Of a DNA stretch of 9,173 nt, positions 1 through 7,028 are shown in pieces (the first letter of the stretch is position 1; the number at the start of each line of letters is the position of its first letter). The DNA comes from Cellvibrionales bacterium UBA2511. Lineage in GTDB: Bacteria > Pseudomonadota > Gammaproteobacteria > Pseudomonadales > Porticoccaceae. The position numbers and the translations under genes were made by a program. Under the pieces are notes generated by a model, which worked only from the letters and a program-made list of their open reading frames with translations, was not told the DNA's origin and did no database searches. The stretch lies in the NCBI GenBank assembly GCA_002341315.1, contig DDNV01000088.1, positions 16,380 through 25,552 on the forward strand. Reading direction: 5' to 3'.

Positions 1-1
1 C

Positions 2-1072
2 CCATGGGCATTCTTTCTGGCAGCGGTGGTTGTCTGTTTCAGTGCCGCCTCATACGCGGAACTCTCCCGACGGTTTCCCCACAGTGCAGGGGAGCCTGTG
101 TATATCGTGGAATCGCTCAGATCCAGACACTTGGGTGCCCTTGTGGGGTATGCACTGGTATTGGGGGCCATTATTTCCGCAGCCACAATCACCCGGGGCT
201 TTACCGGTTATATGGGCGTTTTTTCCCATCTACCCGATTGGTCGATGATGACAATACTGATCATCATTCTCACCGCTATTGCTCTTTGGGGAGTCAAACA
301 ATCTGTCACTATCGCCATCCTGACAACCGTGCTGGAACTTGCCGGTTTGCTATTGATCATTGTCATCAGCGGCGATGACATCAAACAACGTGGGATTGAC
401 TGGTCATCACTGACCCCCGAGTTCAGCACGACAGAATTTACAGCCATCACCAGCGGGGCTTTTTTGGCATTTTTCGCATTTATCGGCTTTGAAGATATGG
501 TCCATATGGCCGAAGAAGTCAAAAACCCACAGACGAACCTCCCTCTCGGGATTGCCATCGCCGTAACGGTGACAACACTTCTCTATGCCACCATTGCGAT
601 CGTAGCTCTGCAAACGGTGCCGCTAGAGAGTCTGGCCAGCTCGCCCGCACCAATGGTGCTTCTGGTCGAACGAAACAGTGACCTCCCGTTGCAACTGATG
701 GGAGCAATCGGGGTCGTCGCCATGGTTAATGGCATACTTTTGCAAATCATCATGGTTTCCCGTGTACTTTACGGTATGGCGAAACGACAACTGGCTCCGG
801 CTCTACTCAGTTCAGTGTGCACCGCGACAAGAACTCCCATCCCCGCAACACTGCTGGCTGGCAGCCTGGTGCTCGCCTTTGCCCTCTGGCTACCGGTCAC
901 CACCCTCGCCAGAGCCACCAGCTGCCTGATACTGCTCGTGTTTACCTTCGTCAATCTATCCCTGTTATCCTTACATTATCGAGAGCGACAACGGGGTCCG
1001 TTACAGCTGGGTTTGCCGGCGACTGGTACATTACTCTGTATTGGCTTTCTTGTTATTCAAATCTGGAGCTGA
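2..1072 (+). CDS. APC-superfamily amino acid permease, C-terminal part (5' end outside window)
   Basis: The open frame is already running at the left edge and encodes 356 residues before a TGA stop. The first 50-60 residues of a typical permease (TM1 and part of TM2) are missing. What remains starts in a hydrophobic helix and runs into a segment of the form SYAELSRRFP-x-SAGEPVY, a hallmark of APC transporters. About ten hydrophobic segments follow. Near residues 162-180 there is GFED followed by AEEVKNP and NLPLGI, the conserved loop of the amino acid/cationic amino acid transporter branch. A later SRVLYGMAKR segment matches the family's conserved cytoplasmic loop. The expected role is uptake or exchange of amino acids or amines across the inner membrane; the substrate cannot be read from the sequence. 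The stop lies 2 bases before the next gene, which suggests one transcript. The family call is strong and the substrate is unknown. Confidence 0.9.
   Translation, partial: PWAFFLAAVVVCFSAASYAELSRRFPHSAGEPVYIVESLRSRHLGALVGYALVLGAIISAATITRGFTGYMGVFSHLPDWSMMTILIIILTAIALWGVKQSVTIAILTTVLELAGLLLIIVISGDDIKQRGIDWSSLTPEFSTTEFTAITSGAFLAFFAFIGFEDMVHMAEEVKNPQTNLPLGIAIAVTVTTLLYATIAIVALQTVPLESLASSPAPMVLLVERNSDLPLQLMGAIGVVAMVNGILLQIIMVSRVLYGMAKRQLAPALLSSVCTATRTPIPATLLAGSLVLAFALWLPVTTLARATSCLILLVFTFVNLSLLSLHYRERQRGPLQLGLPATGTLLCIGFLVIQIWS
1065..1068 (+). promoter_or_regulatory. Ribosome binding site choosing the quinone oxidoreductase start
   Basis: GGAG sits 6 bases before the ATG at 1075, inside the last codons of the permease. 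This favours the start at 1075 over the in-frame ATG at 1093 and over the longer upstream open frame that begins at 817 inside the permease. Confidence 0.6.
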
Positions 1073-1074
1073 TC

Positions 1075-2073
1075 ATGACATTACCCCGGGAAATGGCATG
1101 TATTGAAATCGGTAAACCCGGTTCGGCAGAGGTACTCACTGCAACCCATCGTCCTGTGCCAATACCTGGTGATAATGAGGTGCTGATTCGCGTGAGGGCT
1201 GCGGGTGTCAACCGTCCTGATGTACTGCAACGCCAGGGGCGGTATCCACCGCCAAAGGGAGCCTCGGATATTCCGGGTCTGGAAGTCGCCGGGGAAATTG
1301 TTTCCGTCGGCAGGAATGAAGCGAACTGGCAGGTGGGACAGTCGGTGTGTGCACTCCTCAATGGAGGCGGTTACAGCGAGTATGCCATTGCCCATGAAAC
1401 CCTTTGCCTGCCGATACCATCGCCCTTCAACCTGATTCAGGCCGCAGCCATCCCGGAGACATTCTTTACAGTCTGGAGCAATCTGTTCCAGCAAAATACT
1501 CTGCAGCCAGGGGAAACCCTTCTGGTTCATGGCGGCAGCAGTGGTGTTGGAACCACTGCAATCCAGCTGGCAAATATGCTGGATCATCGCGTATTCACCA
1601 CAGCGGGCAGTGACGAAAAATGTGCCTATTGCCTGCAACTCGGTGCCGAGGCCGCGATCAACTACCGGAAACAGGATTTTGTCGAGGAAGTGAAAGCGCT
1701 CACGGATGGCGCGGGTGCAGACGTGATACTCGATATGGTGGGCGGAGACTATGTCGGCAGAAATATCCATGCTGCGGCATTTCGCGCACGCATCCTGTCA
1801 ATCGCGTTCCTCAAGGGTTCCAGAGTGGAAGTGGACCTGATGCCCGTCATGCTGAAACAACTGGTACTGACCGGCTCCACGCTGCGGGCCCGTCCTGTAT
1901 CGGAAAAAGCCGCGATAGCCAGGTCTGTGCTGGATAAGGTCTGGCCATTGCTGGAAAATGGTGCCATTGCACCGGTTATTAATGAGACTTTCCCACTGGC
2001 CCAGGCCGCCAAAGCCCATCAATTGATGGAAAGTAGCGAGCATATTGGCAAAATTGTACTCACACTGGACTAA
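1075..2073 (+). CDS. NAD(P)H quinone oxidoreductase, PIG3/zeta-crystallin type (MDR superfamily)
   Basis: This 332-residue zinc-independent medium-chain dehydrogenase/reductase probably reduces quinones or other electrophilic carbonyls with NAD(P)H in the cytoplasm. The N-terminal GroES-like domain holds AAGVNRPDVLQRQGRYPPP (residues 42-60) followed by PGLEVAGEI, a signature of the PIG3 branch. The Rossmann domain carries the nucleotide-binding loop HGGSSGVG at residues 152-159 and continues with GAEAAINY and ADVILDMVGG. No structural-zinc cysteine cluster is visible, as expected for this branch. The length is close to the usual 320-335 residues. A GGAG sequence 6 bases upstream supports the ATG at 1075; ATG 1093 would give a slightly shorter protein starting MACIEIGKPG, which also fits the family. 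It follows the permease by 2 bases and precedes yciH by 30. The physiological substrate is not known. Confidence 0.92.
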   Translation: MTLPREMACIEIGKPGSAEVLTATHRPVPIPGDNEVLIRVRAAGVNRPDVLQRQGRYPPPKGASDIPGLEVAGEIVSVGRNEANWQVGQSVCALLNGGGYSEYAIAHETLCLPIPSPFNLIQAAAIPETFFTVWSNLFQQNTLQPGETLLVHGGSSGVGTTAIQLANMLDHRVFTTAGSDEKCAYCLQLGAEAAINYRKQDFVEEVKALTDGAGADVILDMVGGDYVGRNIHAAAFRARILSIAFLKGSRVEVDLMPVMLKQLVLTGSTLRARPVSEKAAIARSVLDKVWPLLENGAIAPVINETFPLAQAAKAHQLMESSEHIGKIVLTLD

Positions 2074-2103
2074 CTGTCCTGAACCCAGGAAAACCCTGTC
2101 ACC

Positions 2104-2427
2104 ATGAGCAAAGAATCCCGTCTTGTATATTCCACGGAGAGCGGGCGCATCAAATCCGGCAATGCTGCACCGACCAGACCTGCCGGTGATGGCATTGTAC
2201 GGATCCGCCGTGAAACCAGTGGCCGAAAGGGCAAGGGCGTAACCACGATCAGTGGTCTCGAAATGAGCGATAGCGAACTGAAGTCCCTGGCAAAAAAACT
2301 CAAGGAACTTTGCGGTACCGGAGGTTGTGTCAAAAACGGCATTATCGAAATCCAGGGTGACCACCGGGAAAAGATTCGCGACACGCTGATCAGTCAGGGC
2401 TATACCGTTAAGTTTGCCGGAGGCTGA
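2104..2427 (+). CDS. yciH: SUI1/eIF1-like translation factor YciH
   Basis: This is a 107-residue bacterial homologue of eukaryotic/archaeal eIF1. The first 30 or so residues form a polar, probably flexible tail. The SUI1 domain follows: RRETSGRKGKGVTTISGL (about 35-52), then a helix rich in Lys/Leu, then the family core CGTGGCVKNGIIEIQGD (70-86), and a final RDTLISQGY strand/helix ending in KFAGG. In E. coli, YciH affects the fidelity of initiator-tRNA and start-codon selection on the 30S subunit in vitro and has been linked to stress translation; the same role is inferred here. Upstream, AGGA at 2087-2090 lies 13 bases from the ATG, a rather long spacing, so translation may lean on coupling to the gene before. 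The stop is 3 bases before the peptidase start. Length and motifs leave little doubt about the family. Confidence 0.95.
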   Translation: MSKESRLVYSTESGRIKSGNAAPTRPAGDGIVRIRRETSGRKGKGVTTISGLEMSDSELKSLAKKLKELCGTGGCVKNGIIEIQGDHREKIRDTLISQGYTVKFAGG

Positions 2428-2430
2428 CCG

Positions 2431-4389
2431 ATGTCGGAAACCGCACCATACGGCAGCTGGACATCGCCCATCGTCCCCGCGTTGCTCACCGGCGCTGTGC
2501 CTGGGTATGCCTGGCCTCGAGTGGATCGCGGCAATCTTTACTGGCTGGAGTCCCGTCCGTGGGAAAACGGTCGATCGGTCATTGTACAAAAAGACCCGAA
2601 GGGTAATGTCAGGGACGTCCTGAAGGCCCCCCTCAGCGCCCGCAGCAGGGTACACGAATACGGTGGCGCTCCCTACCTGGTAGCTGACGATATGCTTTAC
2701 TTCTGCCTTCAGGACGATCAGCGTCTCTACGCCCAGGACCTGAGTATGCTCGATGCGATCCCGCGCCCACTCACCCCCGAAAGTGACTACCGGTTTGCCG
2801 ATTTTTGTCTGGATCGCAAACGCCAGCGGCTGATTTGCGTGGCAGAAAACCATGCGCAACCGGGGGAGCCGGAAAATCTTCTGGTCTCAGTGCCGCTGGA
2901 CCGGTCAATGGCCATTCAACGGCTCTGTGAAGGCGCGGACTTTTACGCTTATCCAAGGCTCGACAAGCACAATGAGCAGCTGTGCTGGGTCAGCTGGGAT
3001 CATCCGGATTTACCCTGGGACAACACCCAGCTCTGGCTGACAGAACTGGACACCAACGGTAACCCCGGGGCACCACGCCTGCTTGCCGGTAGTGGCCATG
3101 AATCGATTGTGCAGCCCTGCTGGTCACCGGATAACCAACTGTGTTTTATTTCCGACCGCGACAACTGGTGGAACCTGTACCGCTGGGACCCCGGCAGTGA
3201 TCAGATCTCGGCCCTGTTGCCGATGAAGGCTGAGTTTGCCACCCCTCTCTGGGTACTGGGTATGTCCAACTATGGTTTCTGCGACAACGGGACGCTGGTC
3301 TGCAGTTATACAAAGCAGGGGAGCTGGCAACTGGCCACACTGCCGCCCGGCAGCCAGACCCTGCAACCGGTTTCAACCGACTACACCCAGATTTCTGACC
3401 TCTATTGTGAGGACAATCGCGCATGGCTGGTGGGGGCATCCGCCACCCGGGGAGCAGAGCTGGCACAATTGGATATCGGCGAGAGGGCTACTCAACCAGG
3501 CCAGCTCAGCGTATTGACCGGGAGCACTTCACCCACCATTCAACCGGGTTATCTGTCCAACCCCCAATCGGTCAGCTTTCCAACCAGCGGGGGAAATATC
3601 GCCCACGGATTCTTTTACACACCGGCCAACCCCGGATTCAATGGTCCAGCAAACAGCCTGCCGCCGCTCATCGTCGTCTGCCATGGCGGTCCAACCGGGG
3701 CAACCGGTTCCGCCCTCAACCTGAAAATCCAGTACTGGACCAGCCGGGGCTTTGCCGTACTGGATGTGAACTACCGGGGCAGCACTGGTTATGGACGTCA
3801 ATACCGGCAACAACTCCATGGCCAATGGGGCATCGTCGATGTGGATGATGTGACGGCAGGTGCCCGCTATCTGATCGAACAACAGAAAGTCGATCCACAG
3901 AAAATTGCTATCCGGGGCAGCAGTGCTGGTGGCTATACAGTACTGGCCGCACTGTGTTTCCGGGATATGTTCAAGGCGGGAGCCTGCCTGTACGGTATTG
4001 GCGACCTAGAAACACTGGCTCGCGACACCCATAAATTCGAGTCCCGCTACCTCGACCGTCTGGTAGGTCCCTATCCGGAAAAACAGTCGGTCTATCGTGA
4101 CCGCTCCCCGCTTTACCACGCGGAGAAGTTTCATTGCCCGGTGATCTTTTTCCAGGGGCTGGACGACCGGGTGGTACCACCGGAACAAGCATTGACCATG
4201 GTCAATGTACTAAAAGAAAAGGACCTGCCCGTGGCCTATCTGCCCTTTGCCGACGAGGGCCATGGTTTCAGAAAGGCGGAGACGATCCGCCAGGCACTTG
4301 AGGCAGAGCTGTATTTTTACGGCAAGGTTTTCGGCTTTACCCCCGCGGATGAACTGCCGGCCATTTTCATACAAAATCTTCAGGAATAG
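2431..4389 (+). CDS. Cytoplasmic S9-family prolyl oligopeptidase/acylaminoacyl-peptidase-like serine peptidase
   Basis: This 652-residue protein has the two-domain layout of family S9. Residues 1 to about 390 form an N-terminal beta-propeller with repeats such as WSPDNQLCFISDRD. An alpha/beta-hydrolase domain runs from about 410 to 640. The catalytic triad is intact: Ser498 in GSSAGG, Asp579 in GLDDRVVPP, and His611 in DEGHGF. HGGP at 418-421 is the usual oxyanion-side segment. No signal peptide or membrane anchor is seen, so it should act in the cytoplasm on short peptides, trimming dipeptides or acylated residues. The layout fits the S9C/acylaminoacyl-peptidase-like branch better than classical prolyl oligopeptidase, though exact specificity is not readable. 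GGAGG at 2419-2423, 7 bases before the ATG, is a strong ribosome binding site lying within the end of yciH. With the amino acid permease two genes upstream it suggests peptide and amino acid recycling. Confidence 0.93.
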   Translation: MSETAPYGSWTSPIVPALLTGAVPGYAWPRVDRGNLYWLESRPWENGRSVIVQKDPKGNVRDVLKAPLSARSRVHEYGGAPYLVADDMLYFCLQDDQRLYAQDLSMLDAIPRPLTPESDYRFADFCLDRKRQRLICVAENHAQPGEPENLLVSVPLDRSMAIQRLCEGADFYAYPRLDKHNEQLCWVSWDHPDLPWDNTQLWLTELDTNGNPGAPRLLAGSGHESIVQPCWSPDNQLCFISDRDNWWNLYRWDPGSDQISALLPMKAEFATPLWVLGMSNYGFCDNGTLVCSYTKQGSWQLATLPPGSQTLQPVSTDYTQISDLYCEDNRAWLVGASATRGAELAQLDIGERATQPGQLSVLTGSTSPTIQPGYLSNPQSVSFPTSGGNIAHGFFYTPANPGFNGPANSLPPLIVVCHGGPTGATGSALNLKIQYWTSRGFAVLDVNYRGSTGYGRQYRQQLHGQWGIVDVDDVTAGARYLIEQQKVDPQKIAIRGSSAGGYTVLAALCFRDMFKAGACLYGIGDLETLARDTHKFESRYLDRLVGPYPEKQSVYRDRSPLYHAEKFHCPVIFFQGLDDRVVPPEQALTMVNVLKEKDLPVAYLPFADEGHGFRKAETIRQALEAELYFYGKVFGFTPADELPAIFIQNLQE

Positions 4390-4400
4390 ACTGCTAATCC

Positions 4401-4934
4401 ATGGGCAGATACCGGCCACCCGCCACCAGAAGCGCACCCTATATCACACCGGAAGGCGTTCGGGCGTTGCGGGAAGAGCTGCACAAACTTTGGAAAGTGG
4501 AGCGCCCTGTGGTCACGGCCGCCGTCCATGAGGCCGCCAAAAATGGCGACCGCTCGGAGAATGGCGATTACATTTACGGAAAAAAGCGACTTCGGGAAAT
4601 TGATCGGCGGGTACGCTATCTGAGCAAGCGGCTCGATGAACTCACCGTCGTGGACCGACAACCCGAAGACCGCGACAGGATTTACTTCGGCGCCTGGGTT
4701 ACCCTCGAAGATGCGCAGGAAAACCAGCATCGCTTCAGGCTGGTGGGTGCCGATGAAATTGATCCCACACAACATAAAATCAGCATTGATTCACCACTGG
4801 GACGGCAACTCCTGGGCAAGCGCCTCAATGATGAAATATCTCTGGCCATCAAGGGCACCACCGCGCTGTGGCTGATCAGTGAAATCTGTTACACACCCCG
4901 CTCCAGCAACCGGGAAAACCGGACTGTGGATTGA
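4401..4934 (+). CDS. greB: Transcript cleavage factor GreB
   Basis: This 177-residue factor enters the secondary channel of RNA polymerase and stimulates endonucleolytic cleavage of backtracked transcripts. The N-terminal coiled coil (about 15-85) carries GDRSENGDYIYGKKR, with Asp50 and Glu53 at the acidic tip that co-ordinates the catalytic metal; REIDRRVRYLSKRL completes the coil. The C-terminal domain has YFGAWVTLED, VGADEID and ISIDSPLGRQLLGK, all typical of GreB rather than GreA. The N-terminal MGRYRPPATRSAPYITPEG is about nine residues longer than E. coli GreB and resembles pseudomonad-type GreB, which supports the ATG at 4401. The nearest Shine-Dalgarno-like AGGA (4382-4385) is 15 bases upstream, unusually far. 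It begins 11 bases after the peptidase stop and is the last gene of the + strand block. No clear intrinsic terminator follows before the convergent HD-GYP gene. Confidence 0.95.
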   Translation: MGRYRPPATRSAPYITPEGVRALREELHKLWKVERPVVTAAVHEAAKNGDRSENGDYIYGKKRLREIDRRVRYLSKRLDELTVVDRQPEDRDRIYFGAWVTLEDAQENQHRFRLVGADEIDPTQHKISIDSPLGRQLLGKRLNDEISLAIKGTTALWLISEICYTPRSSNRENRTVD

Positions 4935-4987
4935 TTGGTATAGACCGTGCTTCTGGAAATATTCTCCTGATCTACGGGCTGTTGTGA

Positions 4988-6346
4988 TCAATCCTGCTGA
5001 AGCCCAGGATTTTCGGAAGCATCGCTGGCTTCAGCCGTTTTCACCGGATAGTCCTTCAGAAATACACCATGTTCACCGTCTTTTAGCACCCGGTGAATCA
5101 GCCATTCACGGGGTACCGTACCGCGCTCCACATCCAGCAGATCTATAAATTCCTCAAAAATAGTCTGTTTATTATTGTCGAGTACCAACTTGACGTTGGG
5201 CAAGTGGCGTTTTTTGGTTTGTGAAGAGAGCACAATGCCGACATAGCCATTACCTAATTCCACAATCGTGCCCGGTGGGTAGGGCCCCATCAGCTGGATA
5301 AATTCCAGCGCCAGGGCCTCATCAAAATGAGTTCCGCGATGCCGATAAATTTCCTTCAGCGACTCCAGAGTAGTCCTGGCTTTGTCATAACAGCGCTCAC
5401 TTGTCATGGCATCAAAAGCATCCACGATGGCAATGATACGGGCATAACTGGACAGCTCGTGGGCAAACAGTCCGCGAGGGTAGCCCTTACCGTCCATTCG
5501 CTCATGGTGATTGATCGCTACATCAATAGCAGAACTGAGGCTACCCTGAGACTTCATCAGCAGTTTTCGTCCTTCCTCGGGGTGAGTCTTCATCAAGACA
5601 AACTCTTCTTCAGTCAGCTTGCCTGGCTTATTGAGAACCCTGTCCGGTATCTGCATCTTGCCCACATCGTGCAACAGACCACCGACCCCAAGATTAATCA
5701 GCTCATTTTCCGGTAGCCGAAGATGACGACCAAACGCGATGGCAAGGATACAGACATTCAGGCAATGCTCCATGGTGTAGTAATCCATGTGCTTGATTTT
5801 CACCATCCATAACAGCGCACTGGGATTGCGCAGGATACTGTCAATGCAATTGCCCACCACATCCTTGGCCCCCTGCGTATCCAGGACATTGCCGAGTCTG
5901 GCCTGCTCCAGCAGATTTTCCACCTGATTATGGGCAGCCTCGTAGGCTCTGCGTGCCACGGGATGCTCATTCTCCACCGTGATCTGCGCCGGGTATTCCG
6001 GCCGGGCATTCATTGTCTGAATAAGCGAAGCGCTGCTATTGTCAACACGTGCTCTTTTGTGCAGGGCATTGCCACCTGCACTGGTAGCATTACGTTTTGA
6101 ACGCCCGAAACTGGCTCTGAATGGGTCTTTCTTTTCCCCCCAAAGGCGGCCCTCCTTTTCCACAAACACATAATCACAGTATTCCTGCAGTTTGCGAATT
6201 TCAGAGGGGTGACGTATCACAAAACCCTGCAACAAAAATGGTGTTTCCAGCCAGGGTCGATCCAACTCGGTCACGAGCATACCCAGCTTCAAACCGCTGA
6301 CCGGCACACGAATAAAATTTGATCGATCGAGAAACTGGTTACTCAT
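4988..6346 (-). CDS. Cyclic-di-GMP phosphodiesterase with DUF3391 and HD-GYP domains
   Basis: This 452-residue protein is predicted to hydrolyse cyclic di-GMP and so influence motility, biofilm or virulence traits. The N-terminal DUF3391 region (about 10-140) includes VSGLKLGMLV and LLQGFVIRHPSEIRKLQEYC. Residues 71-120 form a polar, basic, likely disordered stretch. The HD-GYP domain spans about 145-360 and keeps the metal and signature residues: His194, His226-Asp227 in LLHDVGK, Lys230, His255, His280-His281, Asp285, Gly288-Tyr289-Pro290, and Asp309 in VDAFDAMTSERCY. It therefore looks catalytically competent. A C-terminal extension (about 361-452) contains a small beta-rich segment, IVELGNGYVGIVLSS, common in this architecture. 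No membrane segment or receiver domain is present, so its input signal is unclear. AGGGAA, 5 bases before the ATG, supports the start. It converges on greB with 53 bases between stops. Confidence 0.95.
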   Translation of the reverse strand: MSNQFLDRSNFIRVPVSGLKLGMLVTELDRPWLETPFLLQGFVIRHPSEIRKLQEYCDYVFVEKEGRLWGEKKDPFRASFGRSKRNATSAGGNALHKRARVDNSSASLIQTMNARPEYPAQITVENEHPVARRAYEAAHNQVENLLEQARLGNVLDTQGAKDVVGNCIDSILRNPSALLWMVKIKHMDYYTMEHCLNVCILAIAFGRHLRLPENELINLGVGGLLHDVGKMQIPDRVLNKPGKLTEEEFVLMKTHPEEGRKLLMKSQGSLSSAIDVAINHHERMDGKGYPRGLFAHELSSYARIIAIVDAFDAMTSERCYDKARTTLESLKEIYRHRGTHFDEALALEFIQLMGPYPPGTIVELGNGYVGIVLSSQTKKRHLPNVKLVLDNNKQTIFEEFIDLLDVERGTVPREWLIHRVLKDGEHGVFLKDYPVKTAEASDASENPGLQQD

Positions 6347-6351
6347 GTCTA

Positions 6352-6357
6352 TTCCCT
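6352..6357 (-). promoter_or_regulatory. Ribosome binding site of the HD-GYP gene
   Basis: AGGGAA on the - strand lies 5 bases before the ATG at 6346. It confirms this start and shows that the gene can be translated independently of the glycosylase gene upstream. In the 67-base gap (6347-6413) I find no convincing promoter or terminator; a run of six T on the - strand (near 6384-6390) is not preceded by a good hairpin. Confidence 0.6.
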
Positions 6358-6413
6358 GATTTCGGTGTGGCGCAACAGACCACTAAAAAATGGCTCAATC
6401 GGCAAACAGCGTG

Positions 6414-7025
6414 TTACGTATGTTGAAGTCTCACTGCAATCTCTTGTTTCAAACGGGGTACCAGTTCAGCCTCAAACCATGGATTTTGAGCCAGCCAATA
6501 TCGATTGCGAGGCGAGGGATGGACAAGAGGTATAGTACCAGGTAGATAATCCCGCCAGTGGTGGACCCGTTCAGTGAGCGTCCGGTGTTGTGTCTCCTTG
6601 AGATAATAGTGCTGGGCATATTGGCCGATCAACAGGGTCAGGGATATCCTCGGCAACCGGGCCAGTATCGCCTCGTGCCAGGTGGGCGCACACTCTGCTC
6701 TGGGTGGCAAATCACCGGATTTTCCCCGCCCCGGATAGCAAAAACCCATCGGCACAATCGCAAAAAATCCCGCGTCGTAAAACTGTGCTTTGCTGACCCC
6801 AAGCCACTGGCGCAACCGATCGCCACTGGGATCATCCCAGGGAATACCACTGGCGTGCACCCGGGTCCCCGGCGCCTGGCCAATCACCAGGATCTGGGCC
6901 GTCGATTCCGCGCGCAATACCGGCCTAGGCCCCAGCGGCAAATCCCTGCACAGGGTACAGGCTCGCACCTCGGTCAGCAGATCCCGAAGCACCAAGGCAC
7001 CGTCCTCCGCCGCGGGATGACTCAC
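6414..7025 (-). CDS. Uracil-DNA glycosylase-superfamily protein with probable Fe-S cluster
   Basis: This 203-residue protein belongs to the uracil-DNA glycosylase superfamily, which removes uracil or other deaminated bases from DNA in base excision repair. The first motif is GQAPG (49-53), followed by RVHASGIPWDDPSGDRLRQW. The second motif is HPSPRN (169-174), where His169 would contact the base or phosphate in relatives. Four cysteines, C23-x2-C26 and C96-x15-C112, match the spacing of the [4Fe-4S] ligands in family 4 enzymes. Motif 1 has Gln where classical family 4 has Glu, and motif 2 resembles SMUG1 (family 3). The enzyme's base preference and catalytic residue are therefore open. The start is GTG at 7025; a GGGG sequence lies 7 bases upstream, within the last codons of the previous gene, whose stop is only 3 bases before. 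No ATG start is available nearby. Confidence 0.85.
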   Translation of the reverse strand: MSHPAAEDGALVLRDLLTEVRACTLCRDLPLGPRPVLRAESTAQILVIGQAPGTRVHASGIPWDDPSGDRLRQWLGVSKAQFYDAGFFAIVPMGFCYPGRGKSGDLPPRAECAPTWHEAILARLPRISLTLLIGQYAQHYYLKETQHRTLTERVHHWRDYLPGTIPLVHPSPRNRYWLAQNPWFEAELVPRLKQEIAVRLQHT

Positions 7026-7028
7026 GAA

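Noticed and set aside
817..1074. Upstream extension of the quinone oxidoreductase frame
   Set aside because: It lies wholly inside the permease gene in another frame and translates to a Pro/Arg/His-rich stretch with no family resemblance. The ATG at 1075 has a good ribosome binding site.
1798..2859. A 353-codon open frame on the - strand crossing three + strand genes
   Set aside because: It is antisense to the quinone oxidoreductase, yciH and the peptidase, all of which match known families end to end. Its translation has no recognisable motif and is biased as expected of a shadow frame.
4905..4925. CCGG-GAAAA-CCGG as a possible terminator after greB
   Set aside because: The stem is only 4 base pairs, lies inside the last codons of greB, and is not followed by a T-run.
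6380..6412. T-run on the - strand after the glycosylase as an intrinsic terminator
   Set aside because: No stable G/C-rich hairpin precedes the six T; the best pairing I can draw is interrupted.
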